Positions 9,573 to 17,778 of a stretch of DNA of 64,000 nt are shown one piece after another. The notes beneath the pieces are model-generated. The model had not been told where the DNA came from, did not search any database, and was given only the letters and a program-made list of their open reading frames with translations. Source of the stretch: Rikenellaceae bacterium (GTDB lineage: Bacteria > Bacteroidota > Bacteroidia > Bacteroidales > Rikenellaceae); NCBI GenBank assembly GCA_017442365.1, contig JAFRZW010000016.1, forward strand, positions 186,001 to 250,000, in the 5' to 3' direction. Position numbers and translations under genes: made by a program. How positions within the stretch are numbered: position 1 is the first letter of the stretch; each line of letters starts with the position of its first letter.

Positions 9573-9672
9573 GTTGTACCTATATATAATTATAGTTAGT
9601 GCGCTATTGGTTGCGTTTTGGCGTGAAAGTTGCGAATGGTTGAGTCAGATAACCATAAAATCAACCAATATC

Positions 9673-10587
9673 GTGAAAACATTTACTAAAATTCTATCTT
9701 TGGCGATGGTTGTAGTGTGTTCGACGATGGCGTCGGCACAATCGCACACCACCAATGCCGTTCAGCAGCAATACGATACGGTCGTGTTGGCTACCTACCA
9801 AGAGGACGATTATCTTGTTAAGCGATACGTCGTCAATGTCCCGAATGATCGAACGTCGGACTACTCGGTGCGTTATTCGATCAATGCGGCCCGTTTGCAG
9901 CCCGATTTGAACGATAATAGCGAGGCCCTGAATGCATTGTCGCGCTTTATCGAACAGACAATGGCCGATACCGTTGCTCGCATTTCGTCGATTGAGATTA
10001 CGGGTTACGCCTCGCCCGATGGTCCTTACGCACTGAATGAGCGATTGTCGATGCAGCGTGCGCAGGATTTCAAACAGTATGTCGATAAAAAGTATAATCT
10101 CTCGTCGCGTTATGCGGTAACCACGCGCGGTGTAGCCGAGGATTGGGAGAATTGTCGTGCTATGGTTGAGGCGTCGCGTGCGCTGCCCCACAAAGATTCG
10201 GTGATTAGAATTTTCGATTCGAATGTTTCGAACAATACTAAGGAGCTGCAACTCAAAAAGATGATCGACGTTTGGAATTATATGCGCACCGATATTCTGC
10301 CGCCGTTACGTCGCGTTGATATCGTGATCAACTACGCGCAGGGAACGATCGTCGAGGAGCGTACGCTGATCGAGCCGCTTGTCGAGGAGACGATTGTTGA
10401 GGAGGCTATCGTGCCACGACGTTGTCCTGAGTGTGGTGTTGCCAACTGTCCGTGTGGCGATGAGTGCAACTGCAATGGCAATGGATTGATCATTGAGGTC
10501 GATGACCAGCTGTTGCAAATGGTCTATGGCATTGTGGCTGATGAGATCGACACCGAGCTGATTGAGATTGGAATCCCTGCAAATTAG
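9673..10587 (+). CDS. OmpA-like secreted protein with Cys-rich insert
   Basis: A 304-residue protein starting at a GTG (9673). The ATG at 9538 would place the upstream terminator inside the gene and hide the signal peptide VKTFTKILSLAMVVVCSTMASAQ, so GTG is preferred. Residues about 70-160 look like an OmpA/MotB peptidoglycan-binding fold (SSIEITGYASPDGPYALNERLSMQRAQDFKQYV). Near residue 250 sits a cluster of six Cys (CPECGVANCPCGDECNC), which could bind metal or form disulfides. An acidic tail follows. A role at the peptidoglycan-outer membrane interface is inferred. Confidence 0.75.
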   Translation: MKTFTKILSLAMVVVCSTMASAQSHTTNAVQQQYDTVVLATYQEDDYLVKRYVVNVPNDRTSDYSVRYSINAARLQPDLNDNSEALNALSRFIEQTMADTVARISSIEITGYASPDGPYALNERLSMQRAQDFKQYVDKKYNLSSRYAVTTRGVAEDWENCRAMVEASRALPHKDSVIRIFDSNVSNNTKELQLKKMIDVWNYMRTDILPPLRRVDIVINYAQGTIVEERTLIEPLVEETIVEEAIVPRRCPECGVANCPCGDECNCNGNGLIIEVDDQLLQMVYGIVADEIDTELIEIGIPAN

Positions 10588-10650
10588 TGCCGAAAGCGAC
10601 TAAAATGCGAAAAAAAATAGCGAAAAGGTCGATCGCGTCGAAAAAATTGC

Positions 10651-10658
10651 TATATTTG
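10651..10658 (+). promoter_or_regulatory. -7 promoter box of the 110-residue gene
   Basis: TATATTTG fits the TAnnTTTG consensus exactly and lies 28 bases before the start codon. No clear TTTG is seen at the -33 position. Confidence 0.7.
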
Positions 10659-10686
10659 TGAAAATCTATTAAAACATTTCAGAATT

Positions 10687-11019
10687 ATGGCAAACTTACG
10701 TCGTCTTAAAAAAGATATCGATTACGTGCTCGAAGAGTTGGTATTCGATTGCGATATGGCTTTCTACTACCAGCCCGAGAAGGAGAAGGAGATCTTCGAT
10801 CTGATGAAGGAGGGTGTTGATCTGCGCAACGAGTTGTTCAGCAAGGTCAATAATCCTTTCGGCAAGAAGCCTCGTGAGGCTGCTGGCAAGTTGGGCAAGT
10901 TACCTCGCAAGTGCGATTGCAGCCCCGTATTGGTTAAGCGTCAGTATGCTGCTTTGCGTCAGGAGATCGGTGCTCGTTTCGAGGAGCTGTTTGTGAAGCT
11001 GAGCGAGATGCACAAGTAA
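10687..11019 (+). CDS. Small conserved cytosolic protein of unknown function
   Basis: A 110-residue, mostly helical, charged protein with no signal peptide or membrane segment. I do not recognise the family. Codon use is strongly biased (few rare codons), and it has its own consensus promoter and a strong terminator, so it is a real and probably well expressed gene. The second half contains KLPRKCDCSP, a short Cys pair. The amphipathic helices could form a coiled-coil dimer; this is only a guess. Confidence 0.8.
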   Translation: MANLRRLKKDIDYVLEELVFDCDMAFYYQPEKEKEIFDLMKEGVDLRNELFSKVNNPFGKKPREAAGKLGKLPRKCDCSPVLVKRQYAALRQEIGARFEELFVKLSEMHK

Positions 11020-11049
11020 TCGTTTCGATTTAGGATTCGATCGCAATGA

Positions 11050-11079
11050 CCGTCCCCAAGCGTGGGGACGGTTTTTTTT
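11050..11079 (+). terminator. Terminator of the 110-residue gene
   Basis: A perfect 9-bp stem, CCGTCCCCA (11050-11058) with TGGGGACGG (11063-11071), is followed by eight T residues. Confidence 0.95.
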
Positions 11080-11198
11080 GTGCCCCGAGGGGGCGATTTT
11101 CGGGCGGTATTTATACTTATTGCAAGTGCGTATGATTGACCAATAGTGGTCTTTTCTGCCAAAAAATAGGCTGATTGGGATATTTTTCTTGCGAAATA

Positions 11199-11230
11199 TT
11201 TGTTTATATCATTTATGAATTGTACATTTG
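11199..11230 (+). promoter_or_regulatory. Consensus promoter with no gene behind it
   Basis: TTTG (11199-11202), a 20-base spacer and TACATTTG (11223-11230) make a full-consensus Bacteroidales promoter on the + strand. The next protein genes downstream run on the opposite strand, so it must drive a non-coding transcript. Confidence 0.75.
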
Positions 11231-11236
11231 TGCTGT

Positions 11237-11360
11237 AAAATTGTTCTGAACGCCTGCTTCGTGTGGTTGAAGAACAATTATGAGATTGTCTCCCTTTTAC
11301 TCACTAATATTCTCTGATGATTCGTCCGTACGCGTTCTGTGATACGGGCGAATTTGTTTT
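11237..11360 (+). ncRNA. Orphan small RNA candidate
   Basis: About 120 bases between a consensus promoter and a terminator, with no open frame worth naming. A stem ATTGTTCT (11240-11247) with AGAACAAT (11271-11278) lies near the 5' end. The 3' end is an 11-bp hairpin, ATTCGTCCGTA (11320-11330) with TACGGGCGAAT (11343-11353), followed by TTGTTTT. The terminator's T-run is on the + side only. I recognise no family. A trans-acting RNA, or one acting on the exopolysaccharide messages converging on it, is possible. Confidence 0.6.
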
Positions 11361-11387
11361 GTGGCGGGAGTGAAGTTTGGTGTCGAA

Positions 11388-11430
11388 TAAAACGATTCGC
11401 GGGGACGCCTTCAAAAGCACCCCCGCGAAT
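11388..11430 (-). terminator. Terminator of the exopolysaccharide operon
   Basis: A perfect 10-bp stem, ATTCGCGGGG (11395-11404) with CCCCGCGAAT (11421-11430). Read on the minus strand it is followed by CGTTTTATT, just after the HAD gene stop codon. Confidence 0.8.
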
Positions 11431-11454
11431 ACTATCTTTGCTTTGCGAACTGCC

Positions 11455-11832
11455 TTATTCGCTGATCACTCGATTGTAGATCAGTATTTCGCGAACCTTT
11501 TTCCAATCGACGAAGGGGCGACGTATGCCATCTTCGAAGCGTATTGGGCAACCCAATGCGCAATCGTCGATATACATATTTGCGTGCACCTTGACCGACG
11601 AGGTCCACGAACTCTGTTCGGGATTCTCATTGATGGCATAGAGTTCGATGCCGTTACGTTCGAACCACGCCATCGCGTCGTCAAGCAGTTTGCCACTGCG
11701 CATAGTGTAGAGAATCAATTTATGTCCCTCAGCAACAAGTTGTTTCAATACGGGTACTGCACCTATATCTTCACCGATATAGGGGTACTCGTGCGAAACG
11801 ACTGTGCCGTCAAAATCGAGTGCGATGACCAT
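11455..11832 (-). CDS. Small HAD-superfamily hydrolase
   Basis: A 125-residue cytosolic protein with the HAD nucleophile motif DFDGTVV (Asp6, Asp8), a Thr in the ILYTMRS segment (motif II), and YIDDCALG at the acidic motif IV position. It is a minimal HAD fold without a large cap and resembles the small Bacteroides HAD phosphatases of unknown substrate. Its ATG overlaps the last base of the upstream kinase gene (TAATG arrangement), so the two are translationally coupled. A substrate in exopolysaccharide metabolism is likely but not shown. Confidence 0.85.
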   Translation of the reverse strand: MVIALDFDGTVVSHEYPYIGEDIGAVPVLKQLVAEGHKLILYTMRSGKLLDDAMAWFERNGIELYAINENPEQSSWTSSVKVHANMYIDDCALGCPIRFEDGIRRPFVDWKKVREILIYNRVISE

Positions 11833-14246
11833 TATTTCTTCGGGTGTTTCTTCAATTTATCGATGAACGAACTCTTCTTCGTCTGCTCGGTGTTGTAGCC
11901 ATAACCGTAGCCATAACCGTAGCCGTGGCGATAGCCGTAACCGTTCTGAGTGGTCGAGCCGTTCAGTACCACGCTCATATTGTGGAAGCGACCGGTGGTG
12001 TACAGGCGCTCGATGTCGGGCAACTGACGGCGGTCGAGCAGACCCTCGCGCACTACGTAGATGGTCAGGTCGGCCAGACGGTCGATGATCTGAGCGTCGG
12101 CAACCATCAATGCGGGCACAGCGTCGATAATCACGTAGTCGTAGCGCTTCTTCAACTCGGCGATCATCTTGTCGAGTTTTTCGCTCAACAGCATTTCAGC
12201 GGGGTTGGGCGGCTGCGGACCCGAGTAGATGATGTCGAGGTTCGCGTGCATATTGCTATTGAAGATGATGTCGTCCAGTTCGGTGAATGTACCTGCCAGA
12301 TATGAGCTCAGGCCCTTGCGGTTATGGCGCTGTCCAAACTCCTTCGAAAGGGTACGGCGGCGCAGGTCGAAGTCGATCAGCACAACACGTTTATTGGTCA
12401 GAGCCAACGACATAGCCAAGTTCGAAGAGATGAAGGTTTTACCGGCGCTGGGGTTCGACGAGGTAACCATAATTGCTTGCATACGCTCGCTCTGCACCTT
12501 CATAAAGCTCATATTCGATCGAATGATTCGCATAGCCTCCGAAACGGCGTCGGTGCTGTTGTCGCGAACGACGATGCCGTGGTCCATCGAGCCTTTGTAG
12601 AAGGGCACTTCGCCGAGGAACGGAATCGAGAGACCCTCTTCGAGATCCTTGCGGCCACGAATCGTAGTGTTCAGAATCTCAATCACATAGAGGATCACCA
12701 GCGGAATAGCCAGACCCAGCAGCAATGCAGCCAACAGGATTGTCGAAACCTGCGGAGCAACGGGTGCATTCGAACCGTAAGCGGGGTCGATAATGCGTGC
12801 GTTACCCTCGACAACGTTCAGCGCGATCTCGTTCTCCTCGCGTTTGTTCAGCAGGTAGAGATACAGCTCCTCCTTAATCTTCTGCTGACGAGTGATACTC
12901 TGAATCTGTTTTTCCTGGCGCGGAATTGCCGAAACGCGACTTGTGGCGCGATTCTCCTGCGTGCGGATATTGTCGAGTTGAATGTTGAGTGTTGCGATCT
13001 GGTTGTCGATCGAGGCGATGATCGAGCGACGGATTGCCGACAGCTGACCGTCGATCTCTTGGATCATCGGGTTGCTGGTTGACGAGTTGGCAAGCAGCTT
13101 GTCGCGGCGGATCAGCGTCTCGTTGTAGTTCGAGATGTTGGCATTGATAGCAACGTCCGAAACGGCAACAGCCGCGGGGATCAGGTCGTTCGTATGACTC
13201 GGATCAAGCAGATAATCCTTGATGAAGTTAGCCATACGAATCTGATTTTCAAGCTGTAATCCCTCCATACGGAATCGGTCGCTCTCCGACATATTACGTG
13301 CGGCTTCCGATTCGAGGCTGACCATTTGGTGCGACTGCTTGAACGAAGCCACGTCCTCATCGACGTCGCCCAGCTCGCCCGATATCAGTGCCAGACGGTC
13401 GCTAATGAATGCTGCCGTAGCCTCCGAAACACGTTTCTTATCGGCCTTCGTATCGTCCTCATAGCAGGTGATCAACGTGTTGATGATATCTTCGGCGCGA
13501 CGCGGGTTGCTATCCATCTTGCTGATAGCGATAATCGACGAGTTCTTGTCAGCAAGAGCTACATTGACGTAGGCCAAGCCTGCGGCAGCTGCGATGCTGG
13601 TTTTGCTGACGCGGATCTCGTGTCCTTTTTCATTCTTATTGTAATAGAGTGTGGGTTTGATGATAATGCTACCGATAGGCGAGTTGATCGTATCGCCCAA
13701 GTGTGCCTTGACGGTACTTGCGGCAGCGGTCTCATTGACGCCCATACCTGCGAAATTGGTCAGCGAGACGGTGCTATCGGCTCCGATTGTCAGTGTGAAA
13801 GCGAAGCTATCGGTCTCGTTGTCATTGACGATCGCCATTTCGATAGGGCTGATGCCGTAGAGGCTGCGCGGGCGCAGTCCGACTTTATCCGAGTAGCCAA
13901 TATCGAGGCGAAGACGTCGAGCAACGTCGTGGCGCAGTTTGTTCGAATTGAGGATAATCAACTCATTATCAACGCTCTTGCGGGTATTGACACCGGCCAC
14001 ATCGCTAAATGCAATCAGATCCGAGTTACCGCCTTTACGTGAGTCCTTGACCAGAATGGTTGCTGTACGCACGTAGGTTTTGGGGGTCTTCTTGATATAG
14101 TATGTAGCAATGGCCAAACAAGCTACGATCGAGATGACAAACCAATACCAGTTTTTCAACAGCAGGTGCAAAAAGTCCGTAATCGAGAATCCGAAAGATG
14201 ACTCTTTCGGTGCTTCGTTGCCCACAAAAATCTTCTGCTCTTCCAT
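11832..14246 (-). CDS. Exopolysaccharide co-polymerase with bacterial tyrosine kinase domain (Wzc-like)
   Basis: Controls chain length and export of surface polysaccharide in the inner membrane; 804 residues. The order is a Wzz domain with a first membrane helix (about 31-50), a long periplasmic coiled coil, a second helix (about 505-525), then a BY-kinase. The kinase has Walker A SNPSAGKT, Walker A' VVLIDFDLRR and Walker B YVIIDAVP. The C-terminus carries a Tyr-Gly repeat tail (YGYRHGYGYGYGYGY), the expected autophosphorylation cluster, encoded by tandem 12-base units around 11896-11943. It is in an operon with the export lipoprotein upstream. Confidence 0.93.
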   Translation of the reverse strand: MEEQKIFVGNEAPKESSFGFSITDFLHLLLKNWYWFVISIVACLAIATYYIKKTPKTYVRTATILVKDSRKGGNSDLIAFSDVAGVNTRKSVDNELIILNSNKLRHDVARRLRLDIGYSDKVGLRPRSLYGISPIEMAIVNDNETDSFAFTLTIGADSTVSLTNFAGMGVNETAAASTVKAHLGDTINSPIGSIIIKPTLYYNKNEKGHEIRVSKTSIAAAAGLAYVNVALADKNSSIIAISKMDSNPRRAEDIINTLITCYEDDTKADKKRVSEATAAFISDRLALISGELGDVDEDVASFKQSHQMVSLESEAARNMSESDRFRMEGLQLENQIRMANFIKDYLLDPSHTNDLIPAAVAVSDVAINANISNYNETLIRRDKLLANSSTSNPMIQEIDGQLSAIRRSIIASIDNQIATLNIQLDNIRTQENRATSRVSAIPRQEKQIQSITRQQKIKEELYLYLLNKREENEIALNVVEGNARIIDPAYGSNAPVAPQVSTILLAALLLGLAIPLVILYVIEILNTTIRGRKDLEEGLSIPFLGEVPFYKGSMDHGIVVRDNSTDAVSEAMRIIRSNMSFMKVQSERMQAIMVTSSNPSAGKTFISSNLAMSLALTNKRVVLIDFDLRRRTLSKEFGQRHNRKGLSSYLAGTFTELDDIIFNSNMHANLDIIYSGPQPPNPAEMLLSEKLDKMIAELKKRYDYVIIDAVPALMVADAQIIDRLADLTIYVVREGLLDRRQLPDIERLYTTGRFHNMSVVLNGSTTQNGYGYRHGYGYGYGYGYNTEQTKKSSFIDKLKKHPKK

Positions 14247-14264
14247 CTTTCTATTCTATTGTTG

Positions 14265-15068
14265 TTATTTCAGTCTTGTCAATGTCAGCGTCAGCGAGGT
14301 TACCGTTACGAGAATCGATACAATCGAGGTAACGGTCGATAGCGTGTTACGACCCTTCTGATTAACTGTTACATTTGTCTGCTTGATCTCGTCGGGATCA
14401 ACGATAATGATGTCGTTCTGCTGCAAGTAGTAGTAGGGCGACTTGAAAACGTCGGTCGAGGTTGCGTCGAGGTAAGCGATCGTGCGCTGACCATTCTGCT
14501 CGCGGATTACGGTGATGCGCTCTTTCACGCCATAGTCGGTAATGTCGCCTGCCATCGAGAGTGCGTCAAAGAGAGTAACGCGGTCCGAGTTGATTGCAAA
14601 CTCACCGGGGCGACCCACCTCACCCAATACGTTGATTTTGAAATTCAAGAATTGGATATTGACTACGGGGTCTTTGATGTGTCCGCCGGTAATCAATCGC
14701 TGTTCGATGTCGGCTGCCAACTCCGAGCGGGTCAAGCCTGCTGCCTTGATCTTACCCAATACGGGCATCGAGATAAAGCCTGCATCATCTACCACCTGTC
14801 CTTGTGCCTGATTGCCGGTAGCTTTGCCGGTCGTAGCGTTCTGGAAAGTGATCGAGCTGAGGTTGAATGGAGCTGCGAGTTCGGCGTATCGGCTATTGAC
14901 GGTAACACCGAGAATATCCGACGGCTTGATTTTCAGCTCGTACTGATTGACGATTGTTTCGGGTTGATCTGCTACTGCATCTTGCAGATAGAGAATGCTC
15001 TTTTTCTGCGTACCGCACGACGCCAACAGCACAGCGGCTGCGACTACCAATAACTTGAAAGATTTCAT
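14265..15068 (-). CDS. Polysaccharide export lipoprotein (Wza-like)
   Basis: Outer-membrane polysaccharide export protein, 267 residues. The start at 15068 gives a lipoprotein signal MKSFKLLVVAAAVLLASCG with the lipidated Cys in LASC. Residues about 45-130 form the Poly_export domain (YELKIKPSDILGVTV), followed by a SLBB domain (FKINVLGEVGRPGEFAINSDRVTLFDALSMAG). A C-terminal hydrophobic segment, SIVSILVTVTSLTLTLT, could be the membrane helix or barrel strand. It is 18 bases upstream of the co-polymerase and has a clear promoter. Confidence 0.93.
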   Translation of the reverse strand: MKSFKLLVVAAAVLLASCGTQKKSILYLQDAVADQPETIVNQYELKIKPSDILGVTVNSRYAELAAPFNLSSITFQNATTGKATGNQAQGQVVDDAGFISMPVLGKIKAAGLTRSELAADIEQRLITGGHIKDPVVNIQFLNFKINVLGEVGRPGEFAINSDRVTLFDALSMAGDITDYGVKERITVIREQNGQRTIAYLDATSTDVFKSPYYYLQQNDIIIVDPDEIKQTNVTVNQKGRNTLSTVTSIVSILVTVTSLTLTLTRLK

Positions 15069-15119
15069 TCTACGTAACTGAATATTTTGAATGTGAATAT
15101 TAAACATCTAATTAACGTG

Positions 15120-15127
15120 CAAATATA
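15120..15127 (-). promoter_or_regulatory. -7 box of the exopolysaccharide operon
   Basis: CAAATATA on the + strand is TATATTTG on the coding strand, 52 bases before the export lipoprotein start. The nearest TTTG sequences are at unusual distances (12 and 25 bases). Confidence 0.65.
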
Positions 15128-15177
15128 CTCTTTTTATTCCAAATATCCACACCAAACACTATAAAATATAAGAATAA

Positions 15178-15241
15178 ACCCTCTCGCGCCATTTTGCCGA
15201 CGAGGTTGACGGGATTTTGTACGTGTCGGGAGGGTGTTTTT
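15178..15241. other. Hairpin with T-run in a divergent spacer
   Basis: ACCCTCTCG (15178-15186) can pair with CGGGAGGGT (15227-15235), followed by GTTTTT. It looks like a + strand terminator, but no + strand gene lies upstream. It may insulate the two divergent promoters. Confidence 0.4.
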
Positions 15242-15253
15242 CGGAGTGTGGTA

Positions 15254-15284
15254 TTTGTGATTTATGTGAATATTTGTATTTTTG
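15254..15284 (+). promoter_or_regulatory. Consensus promoter upstream of a small open frame
   Basis: TTTG (15254-15257), a 19-base spacer and TATTTTTG (15277-15284) fit the Bacteroidales consensus fully. The transcript would start near 15291. Confidence 0.7.
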
Positions 15285-15342
15285 TGAATAGTTATCACGA
15301 ATTGAATACGATGAAACGAGGGTTGCTGTTATTCAACCCGAA

Positions 15343-15576
15343 ATGGAAGAGTCTAACCCCCAGATGGCTGAAAAATTTCACGTGTGTCTGTCGCTTGAAA
15401 GAGGTGATAAGGCTGAGGATCAGCGTCCAAGCCGATTAATGTTAAATTCGACATTCAAAGGGTTAAAACCTTATACTAACGTTGTATATCCGTGGCGCGA
15501 AGAGTATCGGGAGCTGATGGAGGATTGGGTGCTCGAAGATGTGCAATATAATTACGGAATTTTTGGAGAAGAGTAA
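15343..15576 (+). CDS. Small hypothetical protein, 77 residues
   Basis: Not recognised. It is charged and has no signal peptide; its second half (YPWREEYRELMEDWVLEDVQYNYGIFGEE) looks protein-like and acidic. A consensus promoter at 15254-15284 would give a leader of about 50 bases. A competing frame begins at the ATG at 15310, but its composition is less protein-like. The promoter of the next gene overlaps its 3' end (15562-15593). Codon use is less biased than in neighbours, so this could also be a non-coding transcript. Confidence 0.45.
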   Translation: MEESNPQMAEKFHVCLSLERGDKAEDQRPSRLMLNSTFKGLKPYTNVVYPWREEYRELMEDWVLEDVQYNYGIFGEE

Positions 15577-15593
15577 GAAAGTTTGTATCTTTA
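15562..15593 (+). promoter_or_regulatory. Promoter of the first serine hydrolase gene
   Basis: TTTG (15562-15565), a 20-base spacer and TATCTTTA (15586-15593), 40 bases before the ATG at 15634. Confidence 0.7.
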
Positions 15594-15633
15594 CACAATT
15601 ATATCGCAACTAACCGAAAAACATAGATTGAAA

Positions 15634-16827
15634 ATGAAACGTATCGTAACATTGTTGGTTGCCGTTCTGATGGCAACCGTAGTGTCGGCGCAGTCGCTCG
15701 AAAAGGCGTCGCCCGAATCAGTTGGTATGAATCCCAAAATGCTCGAAGAGGCTGATCGTCTGATCGCCGAAGCAGCTGCCAAGAAGGATTTCCCGGGTGC
15801 AGTGTTTGCGGTTGTCCGCCACGGCAAACTTGCTCATTTGGAGTCGTTTGGCGACAAGCAGTGGCTGCCCGAGGTGGCTCCTGTCAAGAAGAATACCATC
15901 TACGATCTCGCATCGCTCAGCAAGGTAACCTCGACGGCTATCTGTACGATGATTTTGGTTGAGCGTGGCAAGATTCGCTTGACCGATAAGGTGAAGGATT
16001 ACCTGCCCGGTTTCAAGGGTTTTGCGACCGAGAAGGGCGATACGATCGACATTCGCATTGCCGACCTGCTTACCCATTCGTCGGGTCTGCCAGCGTATGC
16101 TCCCGTTGCAACGGTAGTGGAGCAGGGTGGTGCCAATCCGACCGCCTTGTTGGACTATATCAAAAATTGCAGCCGCTCGCCCGAACCGAAAAAGCGTTTC
16201 CGTTATAGCTGCTTGAATTTCATTACATTGCAGCACGTATTGGAGGCAGTTACGGGTCAGACCATCTCGCAGTTCGCTCAGGAGAATATCTACAATGTGC
16301 TCGGTATGAAGGATACTTCGTATGGTCCGATCACCGACAAGAAGAAGTTGAAGCGCGTAGCTCCGACCGAGAAGCAGCCCGATGGAACGATATTGTTGGG
16401 TAGCGTTCACGATCCTCTGGCGCGTGTGCTGAACCACGGCAATTCGGGTAATGCAGGTGTATTCTCGACAGCTGAGGATCTGGCGATTTTGGCGGCAGCT
16501 CTGCTCAATGGTGGCGAGATCAACGGTCATCGCATTATGGGACGTCTGACGGTTGAGAAGATGTTCTCGGTACCTGAGAATGTGAAGTCTTTGGGACGCA
16601 CGTTGGGTTGGGATAGCTATTCGAGCTATTCGGGCAACAAGGGTGATCTGTTCTCGAAGTCGGCAGTTTGCCATACGGGTTACACGGGCACCTCGATTGT
16701 GATTGACCCCGAGAATGATGTTGCTATGATTCTGCTGACCAATGCGGTTCACCCGAGCGATAGCGGTCGCACGGGTCGTCTGCGCTCGGCTGTTGCCAAT
16801 TTGGTGGCAGGTGCAATTATGGACTAA
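15634..16827 (+). CDS. Secreted serine hydrolase of the beta-lactamase/penicillin-binding fold
   Basis: A 397-residue secreted hydrolase. The ATG at 15634 gives a signal peptide (MKRIVTLLVAVLMATVVSA, cut before QS). The class C beta-lactamase-like fold carries the catalytic SxxK (Ser94, Lys97 in ASLSKVTS), a Tyr motif RYSCLNF and a C-terminal HTGYTG in place of KTG. Such proteins act as esterases or D-amino acid peptidases as often as true beta-lactamases, so resistance should not be assumed. It starts a run of + strand envelope genes ending at 19874. Confidence 0.9.
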   Translation: MKRIVTLLVAVLMATVVSAQSLEKASPESVGMNPKMLEEADRLIAEAAAKKDFPGAVFAVVRHGKLAHLESFGDKQWLPEVAPVKKNTIYDLASLSKVTSTAICTMILVERGKIRLTDKVKDYLPGFKGFATEKGDTIDIRIADLLTHSSGLPAYAPVATVVEQGGANPTALLDYIKNCSRSPEPKKRFRYSCLNFITLQHVLEAVTGQTISQFAQENIYNVLGMKDTSYGPITDKKKLKRVAPTEKQPDGTILLGSVHDPLARVLNHGNSGNAGVFSTAEDLAILAAALLNGGEINGHRIMGRLTVEKMFSVPENVKSLGRTLGWDSYSSYSGNKGDLFSKSAVCHTGYTGTSIVIDPENDVAMILLTNAVHPSDSGRTGRLRSAVANLVAGAIMD

Positions 16828-16840
16828 TACTCGACGCTGA

Positions 16841-17740
16841 TTGAAAAAACTGATTCTTAGCCTTTTGGCACTTTTGGCAACCGCGTTTGTTGCCGAGGCA
16901 TATACTCCACGCACGTTGGACGACATTCCGAATGTGAATGTCGCCGACGCGCGTTGTTTTACGAGTAACCCCGATGGGATTTTGTCGGCGGCTGCGGTTG
17001 ATAGTATCGACCGTATGCTCTACTCGTTGCGCGAGGATCGTACGGCCGAGGTCGCAGTTGTGGCGGTTGGGTCGATTGGCTCGGAGGAGGTTTTCGAGTT
17101 TTCGCACTCGCTGTTCCAGAAGTGGGGCATTGGCGAGAAGGAGCGCAACAATGGTCTGCTGATGATCTTGGTGCTCGACCAGCGTGAGATACGATTTATT
17201 ACGGGCTATGGCGTCGAGGGTATTCTGCCCGACGCCTTGTGTCGTCGAATCCAAGCACAATATATGTTGCCGTCGTTCCGCGAGGAGGATTGGGACGCGG
17301 GTATGGTTGCCGGTGTAGCGGCGGTATGCGAGGTGTTGCGTGGCTCGGAACTCTATCTCGGATCGGCTGATGATGAGGAATTTACACTGACCGATGCGAT
17401 TGGCATATTTACCTCGATGGGTGGCTTCTGGTTGCTGATGTTTGTGGTAATATGGCTCTCGCAACCCAAGTGTAAATGCTGTGGCAAACGAAAGTTGCGC
17501 AAGATTCACTCGCGTGTTGTGGAGCGCACAGCCGATGTCGATATCATTGAAAATCTCTATGTCTGCCGCAAGTGTGGCACGACGCAATTGCGTATGTCGC
17601 AACGTCTTCGCAATCAAGGTCCGACGAATATTGGCGGAGGCTTTGGCGGCTTTGGTGGCGGTTTCGGCGGCGGAGGCAGCTTCGGAGGCGGCTTCGGCGG
17701 TGGCTTCTCGGGCGGCGGTGGCGCAGGATCACGTTTCTAA
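16841..17740 (+). CDS. TPM domain protein with zinc ribbon and Gly-rich tail
   Basis: A 299-residue protein that starts at TTG (16841), 13 bases after the hydrolase stop; the encoded signal peptide (LILSLLALLATAFVAEA) supports this start. Residues about 25-170 are a TPM domain (NNGLLMILVLDQREIRFITGYGVEG). A membrane helix follows (about 193-210), then a cytoplasmic zinc ribbon built from CKCCGKRK and CRKCG, and a tail rich in GGGFGGG and ending in SRF. This is the YgcG layout. TPM proteins often pair with LemA, as here. Confidence 0.9.
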   Translation: MKKLILSLLALLATAFVAEAYTPRTLDDIPNVNVADARCFTSNPDGILSAAAVDSIDRMLYSLREDRTAEVAVVAVGSIGSEEVFEFSHSLFQKWGIGEKERNNGLLMILVLDQREIRFITGYGVEGILPDALCRRIQAQYMLPSFREEDWDAGMVAGVAAVCEVLRGSELYLGSADDEEFTLTDAIGIFTSMGGFWLLMFVVIWLSQPKCKCCGKRKLRKIHSRVVERTADVDIIENLYVCRKCGTTQLRMSQRLRNQGPTNIGGGFGGFGGGFGGGGSFGGGFGGGFSGGGGAGSRF

Positions 17741-17778
17741 TGGATTGAAGATTAATTATTAATAGAAAATCAAGGACT

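Noticed and set aside
9538..9672. Upstream start (ATG at 9538) for the OmpA-like protein
   Set aside because: It would place the intrinsic terminator at 9541-9572 inside the coding sequence and bury the signal peptide; the GTG at 9673 is better.
15194..15439. 81-codon frame overlapping the 77-codon candidate
   Set aside because: It starts before the promoter at 15254-15284, so it could not be translated whole; its composition is not protein-like.
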